Positions 24,350 to 34,672 of a stretch of DNA of 64,000 bases are shown here, piece after piece. The notes below the pieces were generated by a model. It searched no databases, was not told the origin of the DNA, and was given only the letters and a program-made list of their open reading frames with translations. The stretch is taken from positions 124,001-188,000 of the forward strand of contig JAANYP010004347.1 of the NCBI GenBank assembly GCA_020465985.1, written 5' to 3'. A program made the position numbers and the translations under genes. The stretch comes from Centrapalus pauciflorus (lineage: Eukaryota > Streptophyta > Magnoliopsida > Asterales > Asteraceae). Positions within the stretch are counted from its first letter, which is position 1; each line of letters begins with the position of its first letter.

Positions 24350-27300
24350 TCTTACGCTTGAAGATCATGCGCTTGAAGCCACTTCGAGGATGAAATTCTG
24401 GTTTTATGGTTGCAAGAAGTTGAAGAGGGGTCATATCATCGGCATCCTTTTCGACAATTAAGTCTTTGTGATGAATTGCTAAGTAGTGAGCGATCCCTGA
24501 ATAAATTAAACCATATATTTGTTAGAAACATAAATATTATTGAAACTTTAGATAAGATTATTATGTGTGACATTAATAATGTATATAATTATTAGCCTAA
24601 GTTGAAGTACCGGTATATGTACTAAACCGGTTCATAGTAGTTATGATGTAACTGTTATTCCAACAGTTGCATCGGTTCAGATTGGTTGTGTCTGTTGACA
24701 CAATTTAGAAGCCTATATATATGTAAATGTATTCGTATGTATGAAAAGTGTGTGATTAACAGGAATAAAGGTAGTTATTTTAGTAAATCTCTGTTCCTAT
24801 TCCCTGTGTTTTCTTGTGTTCATTACGAGTCATGAAGAACATCAGAAATATGCAAACTGATTTCAACAGTCCGCATACATCAGAATGTGATGATCCTTTT
24901 GCTAAGAGAGTGTTGATAGATATGGGCAGAAAGAATTCTATCAATTGGTATCAGAGCAGGTTTGACATCCCATCAACCGAAGATTCTTGGATTAAACAAA
25001 AGTTGCAACGTCTCAAGTTGAAACAACAAGATCAGGGACAGCCTTTATCATTAACACTCGCACAGAGAAAGCAACGAAGATCACGATGTTATGAATGCAA
25101 GAAGAGAGGACACTTTGCCTGGGATTGTCCTTTGAAATCAAAGGGAAAACAGTGTGCAGACACAAGCATTCCAGAATACACCCCTACTGCGATGAAGAAT
25201 CAAAAGACGTATGAACATAGAGACAAGATTTGCTTTGCTGGGGAGTATATGTTAATTGGAACAGAGCACAATAACTGGGATAACATATGGTACGTAAACT
25301 CAAGAATCTCCACACATATGTCTCCGAATAAAAAAGTGTTCAAATGCTTGAAAAACTGTTTCATAGTAAACGATAAAGATCATGAAGATAATTTTGTTTT
25401 TGCACACGGTATCGGAGCAGTAGACATCACCACAAATTCAGCAACTTACACAATACCTTATGTGAAATATACTCCAGAGATTAACATTAATCTCTTGAGT
25501 TTGAAGCAATTGTTGCTTCAAGGTTTTGAAGTTGATCTGAATAATTTAAAATGTTCCATCACTCATATGTTTGACCCTTGTGGTTCATCCGATTTGTTTG
25601 ATGAAACAGTAGGAGAGAAACTTCAAGATAATTTTCTCAAAAATTATTTTGAAGAAGTTGACAAATCACTAGTGTTTGAAAAGTCACAGAAGAGTCTTTC
25701 TTTATCAAATCAAGAACAAAGTAATTGGGAGATTAGATCCCTGAAAGTTGACAACATAAGTGAGTTTTTCAAGTTCTTGGATTTGATAAGTAAAGATGAG
25801 ATTGTTATGAAAAACAAAGAAGCATTCAAAAGAGCATTTGAGAGGATTATTGGTTGGTATCATAAGACATATAACCATGCTGCACTTCAAGTCCCATTGA
25901 AATTGTTTGGAGTACAAATTTGCTTGCTAGACTTGTATAAAATCGTTACAAGTCATGGTGGCTATGAGAGAGTCACATGTCAAGAGAAGTGGAGAGGGTT
26001 AGCAAATGGCCTAGGCTTTCCCTCCTACTATGCACCAGGTTTGATGAAAATATTTGAAGATTACCTGTTTTTACCTCAATGTTACTATGAGTTCGCAAAG
26101 AAAGCCAAGTTGTGGCCAGAAGATGTTGCTGAGATGGGGCAACAAAATGATGCAGCAAGAGATGATGCTGATCAGTTTGGAACTAACATTGAGATAGATG
26201 AAGTTGCACACAAAGCAAGCAATGCACCTGGATTTGAAGATAGCATGAAAGTGGATGCTGATTATGTAATTGTTTGAAGATTGGATGCTGAAAAGTTTCA
26301 TAATATTTAGGGGGAAAATGTTAGAAACATAAATATTATTGAAACTTTAGATAAGATTATTATGTGTGACATTAATAATGTATATAATTATTAGCCTAAG
26401 TTGAAGTACCGGTATATGTACTAAACCGGTTCATAGTAGTTATGATGTAACTGTTATTCCAACAGTTGCATCGGTTCAGATTGGTTGTGTCTGTTGACAC
26501 AATTTAGAAGCCTATATATATGTAAATGTATTCGTATGTATGAAAAGTGTGTGATTAACAGGAATAAAGGTAATTATTTTAGTAAATCTCTGTTCCTATT
26601 CCCTGTGTTTTCTTGTGTTCATTACGAGTCATGAAGAACATCAGAAATATGCAAACTGATTTCAACAGTCCGCATACATCAGAATGTGATGATCCTTTTG
26701 CTAAGAGAGTGTTGATAGATATGGGCAGAAAGAATTCTATCAATATTATATAGATTAATTAGTTTATAATTGATTAAACAATTAATTAAGAACTACTGGC
26801 ATATATGTGTCACAATTAAACAAACTAACACATAACTTACAATAGTTTCTACTAAGAATTGCTATATGGAGTATGGTAAATTTATCATCCCTTTGAAGAA
26901 AAGTCTTCAAATCTTGTTCGTCGATCGATCTTTGTACCTCGTCATGGAGGAACTGAAAGATTTTGGTCTTTCCATGGCGAGCGGCATAGAATAAAGCAGT
27001 CTCTCCTTCTTTATTTGTCATGCTGAGCAACATAGGAGCCTTTAGTAGCATCTGTACGGCAGCCTCTACTGTGCGATTATTGGTGCCAGTCTCATGGAGG
27101 ATGGTATTTCCACCGCTATTTTGCCATGCGAGTTTGTGATAATCGCACGGAGACACCATATCTAGGAGCTCGAGTACGAGTTTAGTTCTCTTGTGGTAAG
27201 TAGCCATATGGATAACGGTGTCCTCGTGTATCGTAAGCGTATGCAACGGACCCTTGGGAATTCTTTTACAGATCTTCACCACGTTCGCATCGTCTTGACT

Positions 27301-27360
27301 CATCAGAGCTTGATATAGCTCGGAATTGATCTTCAAATCCTCAGCTTTTTTGGGATCCAT
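22044..27360 (-). CDS. ankyrin-repeat / PGG-domain membrane protein 2 (ACD6/ITN1-like), intron carrying a retroelement
   Basis: Four exons on the minus strand: 27360-26841, 24496-24356, 23897-23347, 22742-22044, with phases 1, 1, 0, giving 636 residues. Exon 2 is 141 bp exactly as in the 13.5-kb copy. Ankyrin units include DTVIHMATYHKRTKLVLELL, GETALFYAARHGKTKIFQFL, TPLLLATIHDSTEIVREIL and GRNILHLAILHRRFDIINVV. Exon 4 holds the PGG domain (NCSIVAVLIATVAFTSAYTI then PGG) and about four membrane helices. Intron 1 is 2,344 bp because an LTR element and its 5-bp duplication occupy 2,228 bp; without them it would be 116 bp, close to introns of the paralogues (138 and 80 bp). All four exons are open and splice sites intact, so the gene looks functional. 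Role by family only: membrane signalling or defence. Confidence 0.9.
24277..24347. repeat. (TA)n microsatellite in ankyrin gene 2 intron 2
   Basis: About 35 TA units starting some 8 bp inside the donor side of intron 2 (donor GT at 24355-24354 on the minus strand). Confidence 0.95.
24520..24943 (+). repeat. 5' LTR of the ARID element
   Basis: 424 bp, TGTTAGAAAC to ATTCTATCA. It contains a TATA-like stretch, an AATAAA signal and, in its last 110 bp, the first codons of the element ORF. Confidence 0.95.
24714..24769 (+). promoter_or_regulatory. LTR core promoter and polyadenylation signal
   Basis: TATATAT at 24714-24720 is a good TATA box. AATAAA at 24764-24769 would serve as poly(A) signal in the 3' copy of the LTR. 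Transcription would start between them (inferred), placing R roughly at 24745-24790. Confidence 0.55.
24832..26277 (+). CDS. CCHC zinc-knuckle / degenerate Copia protease / ARID-domain retroelement protein
   Basis: 481 residues from the ATG at 24832, which lies inside the 5' LTR; the frame runs through the LTR end and the primer site without a stop. In order: a CCHC zinc knuckle at about residues 86-99 (CYECKKRGHFAWDC, CX2CX4HX4C) after a basic KQRRSR stretch, as in Gag nucleocapsid; a Copia-type protease-like region at about 152-235, with WYVNSRISTHMSPNKKVF where active enzymes have WxxDSGAxxH, and the downstream strand INLLSLKQLLLQGFEVDL; an ARID DNA-binding domain at about 330-422, recognised by LLDLYKIVTSHGGYERVT, then KWRGLANGLGFP and the C-terminal helix; an acidic tail. 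ARID is normally found in chromatin remodellers. Asp to Asn and Gly to Arg at the catalytic triplet imply no protease activity. DNA or RNA binding is inferred. Confidence 0.85.
   Translation: MKNIRNMQTDFNSPHTSECDDPFAKRVLIDMGRKNSINWYQSRFDIPSTEDSWIKQKLQRLKLKQQDQGQPLSLTLAQRKQRRSRCYECKKRGHFAWDCPLKSKGKQCADTSIPEYTPTAMKNQKTYEHRDKICFAGEYMLIGTEHNNWDNIWYVNSRISTHMSPNKKVFKCLKNCFIVNDKDHEDNFVFAHGIGAVDITTNSATYTIPYVKYTPEININLLSLKQLLLQGFEVDLNNLKCSITHMFDPCGSSDLFDETVGEKLQDNFLKNYFEEVDKSLVFEKSQKSLSLSNQEQSNWEIRSLKVDNISEFFKFLDLISKDEIVMKNKEAFKRAFERIIGWYHKTYNHAALQVPLKLFGVQICLLDLYKIVTSHGGYERVTCQEKWRGLANGLGFPSYYAPGLMKIFEDYLFLPQCYYEFAKKAKLWPEDVAEMGQQNDAARDDADQFGTNIEIDEVAHKASNAPGFEDSMKVDADYVIV
24946..24957 (+). other. 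primer-binding site (initiator tRNA-Met type)
   Basis: TGGTATCAGAGC, the usual plant Copia primer site complementary to the 3' end of initiator methionine tRNA, two bases after the LTR end. Confidence 0.92.
26306..26318 (+). other. polypurine tract of the ARID element
   Basis: TTTAGGGGGAAAA immediately before the 3' LTR; primes plus-strand DNA synthesis in LTR elements. Confidence 0.85.
26319..26742 (+). repeat. 3' LTR of the ARID element
   Basis: 424 bp, same ends as the 5' LTR with one base different by eye; followed by the ATATT duplication. Confidence 0.95.
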
Positions 27361-27443
27361 TTAGTGGGAAGAGAAATGAAAAAAACAGTAAAATTAATAA
27401 CTTGTGATTTCAACAACACACACACATATATAGAGGTTTTATA

Positions 27444-27446
<3 letters not shown>

Positions 27447-27498
<52 letters not shown>
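27447..27498. repeat. (TA)n microsatellite upstream of ankyrin gene 2
   Basis: About 26 TA units starting 87 bp upstream of the ATG (27360, minus strand), in the probable 5' leader or core promoter. Confidence 0.95.
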
Positions 27499-27503
<5 letters not shown>

Positions 27504-28547
27504 TATATTGAGGTTTATATAAATAAAAATGAATTGAATATTCTAGGGCAGCTTCATTCAGAACGATTATTTAATCATATATCATATGGAATATAAATGA
27601 CTTACCATGCTATTCAAAGTATAGAATCAACACAAATGAACTACTTTGAGTAAGATTCTAAATTAATGTAATTGGTGTTGAATCTAGCTAGCCAACATCA
27701 AAAGTTCACACTCATTAGTTAAATCCTGATATTAAGAAGGTGTGTTTAACAAGTGAGAATTTTTTGGTTTGGAGTTTTTAATAAAACTGAAAACATGAAT
27801 ATTTTTATTAAAAAACATTTTAAAGATGATAATGTGTTTAGAAGTGTTATAAATAGTTTTTGCGTTTTTATTTTTCACTCTCTTTTAGATTTGAGTGACT
27901 AGAAGATGAAAACCTGTAAAATGTGTTTTTAAGTTTACATGTAAGTTTTAAAAGCTAAAAGCTGAAAACATCTAAAAACAATAGATCTAAACGCGTTTTC
28001 AAAAACCATTGTTTTCGACGAAAATTTTCGTCGAAAACAAATTAACTAAGCGGACTCTAAAACTCCGTGTTTTCATATGAGTGAAAACAGTTAAAAACAT
28101 ATTCGAGTTGTTTTCAATATTTAATTATAAATTTTGAAAATGAAAATGAAAATTTAGGTTTAAAAAATACATAAATGAACATGTTTTCGTAAAACCTTTG
28201 TTTTCTTTAAAAACGAAACACGAAAACACACCAGTTTTTGTCAAAAACGAAATCCGAAAAATATGTAACTAGGATGAGTCGATGACTAATCGATCGAGCA
28301 CCGACACTCCATGCATGGCCGTATGTACTTGGTTCCCACTCGATCGTTTAGTTCGTATAACTTATCGGAATATGATTTTTTGGTAAGGATTACAGTTTGT
28401 GCACGTCGATCAAATTTTTTTTTTTATCGAAACCCGTTTAGTTTGTATTTTGTAATTAAGCATGTTCATGTCGGGGCAGTCGGGCTCATGTGATATGATG
28501 GGTTATATAGGTGGACCCAAATTAACCTAATCTACTTTATCATTAAA
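27499..28547. other. intergenic, with promoter of ankyrin gene 2
   Basis: No coding region. The part 27740-28260 is rich in GTTTTC/GAAAAC motifs in both orientations around the palindrome at 28009-28040 and may be an old foldback MITE. Confidence 0.4.
28009..28040. repeat. 32-bp perfect palindrome
   Basis: Half-site TTGTTTTCGACGAAAA followed directly by its exact reverse complement TTTTCGTCGAAAACAA, no spacer. May be the centre of a foldback MITE. Confidence 0.85.
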
Positions 28548-29757
28548 CTAGGTTAATACTCATGTATTACATGGATTTATATAAAAAGTTTGTTGTAAAT
28601 TAAATATTTATAAAGAGGTGGGATCCCTTAAAAACCTTAATTTTTTTTTTATAATAAGATACAATAAAAACCAATAAAAAGATGACATACAGGCAAAATC
28701 AATGAGTCAATGGTAAAAAATATGACTCTAAGTCATGTTTAAGTTAAAAGAAGACTGTTAAAATATGATTCAAAATATTTGAATTATTGTTTTAAATATG
28801 GTATTTTATGACTCCTATATATGCGATACAATTTAATTATTGTTTTCTTATTATTGATTAAAAAATGTTGAACCTTAATTCTTTTTTGTTTGTTATTGTG
28901 TTATCATCAATAATCCCATAGAAATCAACAAAATAAATTTTAAATGGTAATTATTTTCTCTTTTAATTTTTATGAAGTATATTAATTTAAATTGTATAAA
29001 TTTGTTAGGGACCTTAAATTAAACCATATATATGTTTTCTTATAGAAGATGTTTTAATTAATAATAAATATTTATTGTCTAACTGATTAAAACTTGATAC
29101 AACAATTCCAACGTCAACTTAATAAATTAATAATTAATTAATATTATTCGAAATTAAGTTATTTTAAAATATAAATTTTGCGACATTTACTTTTGAAATT
29201 TTAGAAAATATTAATACAAAATTTTATTAAAGAAAATACATTTGAAATTTGAATAGTTATTTTTTTAATGTGTCAAAATTTCATAATTAACATATAAAGA
29301 TTCGACAACAAAAAGTTTTCAATTTTATTGTATACTAAGGTATTTAATTATTATTTCATATAATTATTTATTCTTTCAGACATTCAAAATTTGAAGTTAA
29401 TTATCTTATTGATCTTTAAAAAAAATATTATAAACTTAATTTTTTAATTTTTACTATTTTTTAAATATTATTTATGTTTAGACATTTAAACATGAATTTT
29501 ATTATTTTATTGATTTTTTAAAGTTTTTTATTTTAGCTTGTTAATTTTGAAAACTTTTAATGAGTATTAATTGTAGTTTAAATTAGTTTAGGAAACAAAA
29601 ATAATAAGTTTCAATAATAAAGTTTAAATTAAATCAATTAAATGATATGCATGTTACTTAATTAATGTTAATTTTTTTGGAAAACGAGCGGAAAAATGAA
29701 AAGGTTATGTATTAAGAGGATGACACGTGGCAAGTATTGTTATCATTTATTATAATA
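28548..29757 (-). mobile_element. Helitron-like element, tandem member 1
   Basis: Read on the minus strand, its 3' end is the hairpin CATGTAATACATG followed by AGTATTAACCTAG and a T (CTAG at 28551-28548). The 5' end abuts the neighbouring Helitron near 29757 (TATTATAATAAATG, then CTTGCCACGTGTCA a little further in). The interior is very AT-rich and non-coding. The 5' boundary is uncertain. Confidence 0.45.
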
Positions 29758-30258
29758 CTAGTTTATTACTTGCGTATTACGCGAATATTTTTAATATATA
29801 TAAAATATAATAAATAAAAGGATAAAAATATAAATATTATTTTTTAAACAAAATTATATAAGATGATATTATTATTTATTATGACCTATTAATTTTCTAT
29901 ATTTCTAAATATATATGAAGAGTAATTATTTTCTTATATATTTTTTAACTTTTATTATATTATCTTATAATTAATAAGTTAGTAGATTATTAGATTTTGT
30001 TTGATTTGAATTGATTTGAATTTAAAAGTGGATTATATTAGATTTGGATAGATTTAATTAATAATTTAGTAGAATATTCGATTTTGTTTGATTTGATTTG
30101 ATTTGATTTGAATTCAAAAGTGGATTATATTAGATTTGGATAGATTTGATTTAAATTTATTTATTTTTTTTAAAATCTATAACTGCCACGTGTCGATTCA
30201 TGGTGACGACACGTGGCTTCACCAGAAATGAGTATAGTTACTCTTTTAATAGTATAGA
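29758..30258 (-). mobile_element. Helitron, tandem member 2 (501 bp)
   Basis: On the minus strand it starts TCTATACTATTAAAAGAG after an A and ends with the hairpin GCGTAATACGC and AAGTAATAAACTAG before a T. The start matches the plus-strand Helitron at 19602 (TCTATACTAT). The subterminal region CCACGTGTCG is shared in style. Non-autonomous, no ORF. Confidence 0.65.
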
Positions 30259-30259
30259 T

Positions 30260-32589
30260 AGAAGATAGATATAGAAGATTATCTACAAATTTAGTATCGA
30301 TCAAAATTGGATCCATTTTATTTTGTGTCGTATGAATAATTGTCATCTCTGTTTTTTTTTTCCCTCATAATAACAACAAATCACACAACTTTGTTACGAT
30401 CGAAGACCTTTAATGATAACAACTTGTGAGTAGTGAAATAAGTGAGTTATACATTTTAAATAGGATAAAAGTATGATATATTTAGACCTTTTTTTAGCAA
30501 ATAAAAATCGACTTTTCTCAACATAGATGAAATTTATTTACTTAATTAAATAATTATATGTGTGTGTGAGTCAGTGTGTGTGTGTTTCATTCAAGTCTTA
30601 ACTATTTATACACATTTTGAGGTTTTGCTAAAAAGGATCCAAAGAAATGAAGATAGGAATTTGGACAACATGTGATTCACGAAAAGCCAAAAAGTAAAAC
30701 AGTAAACATGACAAAACAATAAAAATGCCAAAACAAGCTGTTTATATGAATCAATTCTTGTCACCTTCCAAGTCTTCCCAAACACCTTTATTCAAATCTT
30801 GGGCATCAAGTGAGGTTGAGGTTGACAGTGAAATCATCATCGATTCTTATTTCTATCAGGAGTGTGTGGAAAAAACTATAATTCAGATTGAAATAAAAAA
30901 ACTAAACCCTTTGAATTTTGAACATATTTAGATTTTGGATTTCTAAAACCGAAATTTTCGGTTCGGTTTCAGAGTGGACTATCAAGAAAAACAAACAATT
31001 AAATCAAACTGATTCTTATAGTACTTTAAATTAAATAAATATTAATAACTCCTCTCACTTAATTGGTTAATTTTTATATTATGTTGGAGTTGAATACTTA
31101 GATACTTGATGTCAAATATTTTATATTTATATCTTAAAAATTGGACGTTGCGCATTTTATATTTGTTTTTTTATTTGATTGTGGATGTTTAAAGCTTTGA
31201 ATTTTGCGTAGAGATTGAATAAAGCAAAATTTTCTACCGTTGGATATTCTCTCTTTCAATATCAACTAACAACCTTAACAAGGGGGTAACAACCTTAACA
31301 AGGGGGTATTTCTGCAACAGTTTTTTGATCAGTCGTCTACGTTAACCGTTAAATCATTATGAAAAAACTTATTTACATTTTTAGTTAAAAATTTTCTAAA
31401 TAACCACAGGCTTTCTTTATTTATTTGGTTGTTAGTTGTACAATGTGGTAACCCCATTTCAAAAGAAAAGTGCAATATAGCAACATCCCAATACACATGT
31501 TTAAAAGAAAATTACTATTAGACCCTTCCATGAATATTGTTTGTTTATATGAGTCATAGTTGTAAATTAGTTTAACAAATCAAAACACAATTTAAAAATT
31601 ACCCAAATGTAATTTTTCTATAAATAAGGTCAAGTTTAGTAAAAAAAATTTTAAGTTTTTTCGTGTTTAAATCCAAACCTAAAAACTAATCATGGGTTCA
31701 AATCGGAAAGCTAAAAACCAAAACATGAAGAAACTAAAAACCGAAAACAAAACGGTTTCTAAGATACAAAATCAATGTTTTTGATTTGTGTCGGTTTTTG
31801 ACGCCCATGCTCACTCCTAAGTTACATATACAAAACTCCAAGCATCATGCATCCAGAAAGAAATTCTTGTCACCATTTAATCGGATTTGGTGATGGTTAT
31901 TTTGGTTTAGAAACAATTCGGTCTCAAATAGAACTTAGAAACCGAAATAAAATTATTAAAAATTGGAAGTAATAGAAAGAAAGATTAAAATTAAAAAAAA
32001 TAAAACTTTGTTCATTTCGGTTTTAAACCAGACTAGACCTAAGAATTGGTTTTTCAAAAATCCAAGACCCAAAAACTAAATATTTTTTGGGGGTGTTAGG
32101 TTTTGTTGATGAGTTTAGAAATGGATGCAGACGTAAGTATAGGCTTGAAAGATAAATAGAAAGAAAATAAACCTAAAGAAAACCCATTAAATATTGGGAA
32201 AATTATGCAAAGAAAACCATCAAAGTATAATTTTTTTTTGGATTAAGTACCCATTTCATTTTTTTTCTAATAAGTCCCCAAACTGCTTAAACATTTTAAA
32301 TTGGTCCGTTAAATTGTTATAACTGGTTAACATGCTTAAACCTATTTTGCAAAAAACCATCAAAGTATAAAATTTTATCGATTAAGTCCTCATTTCACTT
32401 TTTTTCCTGATAATTCCCAAAACTACTTAAATCTTTCAACTTTTCGATAAAATAAAACAAACTTTTTTTCAAATTTTAAAAACGACGATGTATATTTAGA
32501 TGACAGAGCATGTCATGTGGTTTGAAAATAATATTTTTCAAAACGACGATGGTTGTTTGAAAAATAATATTTTTTACTATTAAGTTAGA
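30260..32589. other. intergenic, no gene seen
   Basis: AT-rich. A 21-bp direct duplication (AACAACCTTAACAAGGGGGT) lies at 31267-31308. A diverged tandem duplication of about 145 bp beginning AAAACCATCAAAGTATAA occurs near 32213 and 32354. Short open frames have no recognisable content. Confidence 0.45.
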
Positions 32590-33800
32590 GTTTTTATGCG
32601 ATAAATTGGGTCTCATGGCGGAAGATCATTGCCACCAAGAACTTGAGAGGTTTGGGGCTGGGGTGTATTAAGGTTAAAAACCCTCACAGCCTTCTTTGCT
32701 AATGGTTCTGGAGACATTCCATTGAAAAGATGCCTTATGAAGAATGGTTATTAACCGCCTTTACGGTCCATATGAGAGTTTCTCGTCTTTCGAAAGCTCT
32801 AATGGCCGGTGCTTCGGTTGTGTGGGGAGATTTTATCTAAAGTTGCAGATACATAAAGAACCCAGGTACAATTGTTTGACATAGATCAAGTGGCTACCTA
32901 CCAAAGGTGGTAAGGGTTTCCCTTAATTGGTTGAGGTCTTGATTAGTTCAAGCATTGCCAAAATCGTTTCTCCTTAGGTGGAGGTGTGAGGTTTGGTCCT
33001 CACCCTCAAGATGTCTAACAATGGTGCTAATAACTAATTACTAACATCGATCTGTTGTTCAAAAATAATAAAGAACCTAGGTAATGATATCTTTAAGGTT
33101 GGAAACGACAAACACTCGATCTCTCTTCCAGTTGGATGTTTGGGGTAACAACCTTGATTGTCGTAAGAACTTGTTCTAAGGTTATTTGCTTTGGAAACAT
33201 GTAATTAAAGATTGTCTCATAAGTGAACGTTGGATATTGATAGGCAAATAGGAGTGACGTTGTCATCCGGATCAGGTAGATCATTTGAAGAACACTCTCA
33301 ATTGTATGCTAGCTTTAATTGGGAACACGGTACGTGTTGATCATCAGGCAGAATAAGGATCGCAAGAAATGGACACTGGACAAACAAATCTTTCTCAATT
33401 AATTAAAGGTATGTACTATTTAAATCTCACAACTTTGAATATATAGTGGCATTGTGGTGATGGACGTTCTTTGGAACTCTTGGATTCCTAAAAAAATTAA
33501 TATATATATATATATAATTAGTGAGCAACGCAAAAGAAACTTTTACTTTGGATAACCTCATAGCATGTGGTGATGGAATTGGATTGCCCTCTCTATCCTT
33601 TGTGTAAGTGATTCCAGAGTCGTGTTTTGTTCGAGTATAAATGCCTCATGTGTTATCTTGGGACGGGTTTTTCACGTTACCACTTGGTTCGTTATGAATT
33701 GGAGGAATTTGGTTGTCTTTGCTTCAATTGACAATGTTCAAAGTGTCCGAAATGATAGACGTATAATTGGTTGAAAATAGAAGAAAAAAACTTGGAATAG
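32590..33800 (+). pseudogene. relic of a LINE-type reverse transcriptase C-terminal region
   Basis: Broken plus-strand frames read KVIATKNLRGLGLGCIKVKN at about 32610-32680, the conserved passage that follows the reverse-transcriptase core in plant LINEs, with stops and frameshifts soon after. Further on, 33560-33760 resembles the zinc-finger (zf-RVT) tail, also broken. An unrelated MITE-like element interrupts the relic at 33834. No intact coding potential. Confidence 0.5.
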
Positions 33801-33833
33801 GACCGTTTGAGTTCCATGTTTGTAGCTGTTAGA

Positions 33834-34366
33834 GTGTGGGGAGTACCCACCTTTCCCAAACCCACCTTTCTGTACACGTCAGCGCCACATGGCCCACATC
33901 AGCTTTTCTCTCTCCACCTTTCCCCACCTTTCTAACTAGGAAATACCCACCTTTCTTAACATTTCCATCTTTCTTAATTTTTTTTAACATTTTAATTAAT
34001 TTTAACTAACAAAACAAATACTAGAATTAAAATAATTAATTTCATAAAATATTTAAAAACTATTACATAAACTAAAAATTAAAAATTACCGAATTAAAAT
34101 AAAAAAAATACATAACAATAAATAAAAATTAAAATTACGAATGAACATTAAAAAAATTACAAACTAGCCGTCTAAATTTGGTATTTGGGCAAGTGCAATA
34201 CGTTTCATGAGATGTGAATGAAGGTTATTGTGTGTTTCCTGGTTAAGAAAATAAAATACGAAACTATACGAACGAAACAACAATTACGAAACTAAAATAA
34301 AAAAATACAAACATTTATGAAACTATGATTAAAAAACAAAAAATAACATTATAAAATTATAAAAGT

Positions 34367-34443
<77 letters not shown>

Positions 34444-34669
34444 GGTGTGTGTGTGTTTGTTTTGTTTAAAAAAAAAAAAAGAATAAAAGTGTTCTACCAA
34501 AAAAAAGGAAAAGAAGGGGGAAGAAGAAGGAGAAGCGGGGTGGAGCGGGGAAGGGAGGCCGGGCGGGATCGGAAAAGCGCGGGGCCGCAAGGTGGGGGCG
34601 GTGTAGCCGCCGGGGTGGCAGCCAATGTGGCAACCCCGCTTTACCGCGGGGTGAGTACTCCTCATGCCC
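33834..34669. mobile_element. Harbinger-type non-autonomous element with GC-rich right arm, copy 1 (836 bp)
   Basis: Left end GAGTGTGGGGAGTACCCACC, right end GTGAGTACTCCTCATGCCC, imperfect inverted repeats flanked by TTA at 33831-33833 and 34670-34672. The body is AT-rich, then a (TA)n run at 34372-34440, a G/T run, and a strikingly GC- and CpG-rich segment at 34530-34665. The second copy is at 62081-62856 with the same order of parts. Non-coding; frames through it are low complexity. Confidence 0.75.
34372..34440. repeat. (TA)n microsatellite inside the Harbinger-type element
   Basis: About 34 units; the second copy of the element has a (TA)n run at the equivalent place (62602-62657). Confidence 0.95.
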
Positions 34670-34672
34670 TTA

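Larger units (their letters stand above)
24520..26742 (+). mobile_element. compact non-autonomous LTR retrotransposon carrying an ARID domain
   Basis: Complete element of 2,223 bp: LTRs 24520-24943 and 26319-26742, primer site 24946-24957, one ORF, polypurine tract 26306-26318, target duplication ATATT at 24515-24519 and 26743-26747. The internal part is only 1,375 bp and lacks reverse transcriptase, RNase H and integrase, so it must use proteins of an autonomous relative. The Copia-like zinc-knuckle and protease-like region point to a Ty1/Copia partner. It lies antisense to the ankyrin gene, in its first intron. By-eye comparison of the LTRs shows one difference (G at about 24773, A at about 26572), so insertion is recent. 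Confidence 0.93.

Noticed and set aside
24814..26277. Reading the ARID ORF as an ordinary host gene
   Set aside because: It is enclosed by matching LTRs, a primer site, a polypurine tract and a target duplication, and lies antisense within an intron of another gene.
22044..27360. The second ankyrin gene as a pseudogene broken by the retroelement
   Set aside because: The insertion is wholly within intron 1; all exons are open, splice sites are canonical and phases match the paralogues.
30725..30931. 68-codon open frame
   Set aside because: Short, no domain, no paralogue or context; open by chance is likely.
32590..33800. A functional LINE
   Set aside because: Only fragments of the reverse-transcriptase tail are readable, with stops and frameshifts, and another element interrupts it.
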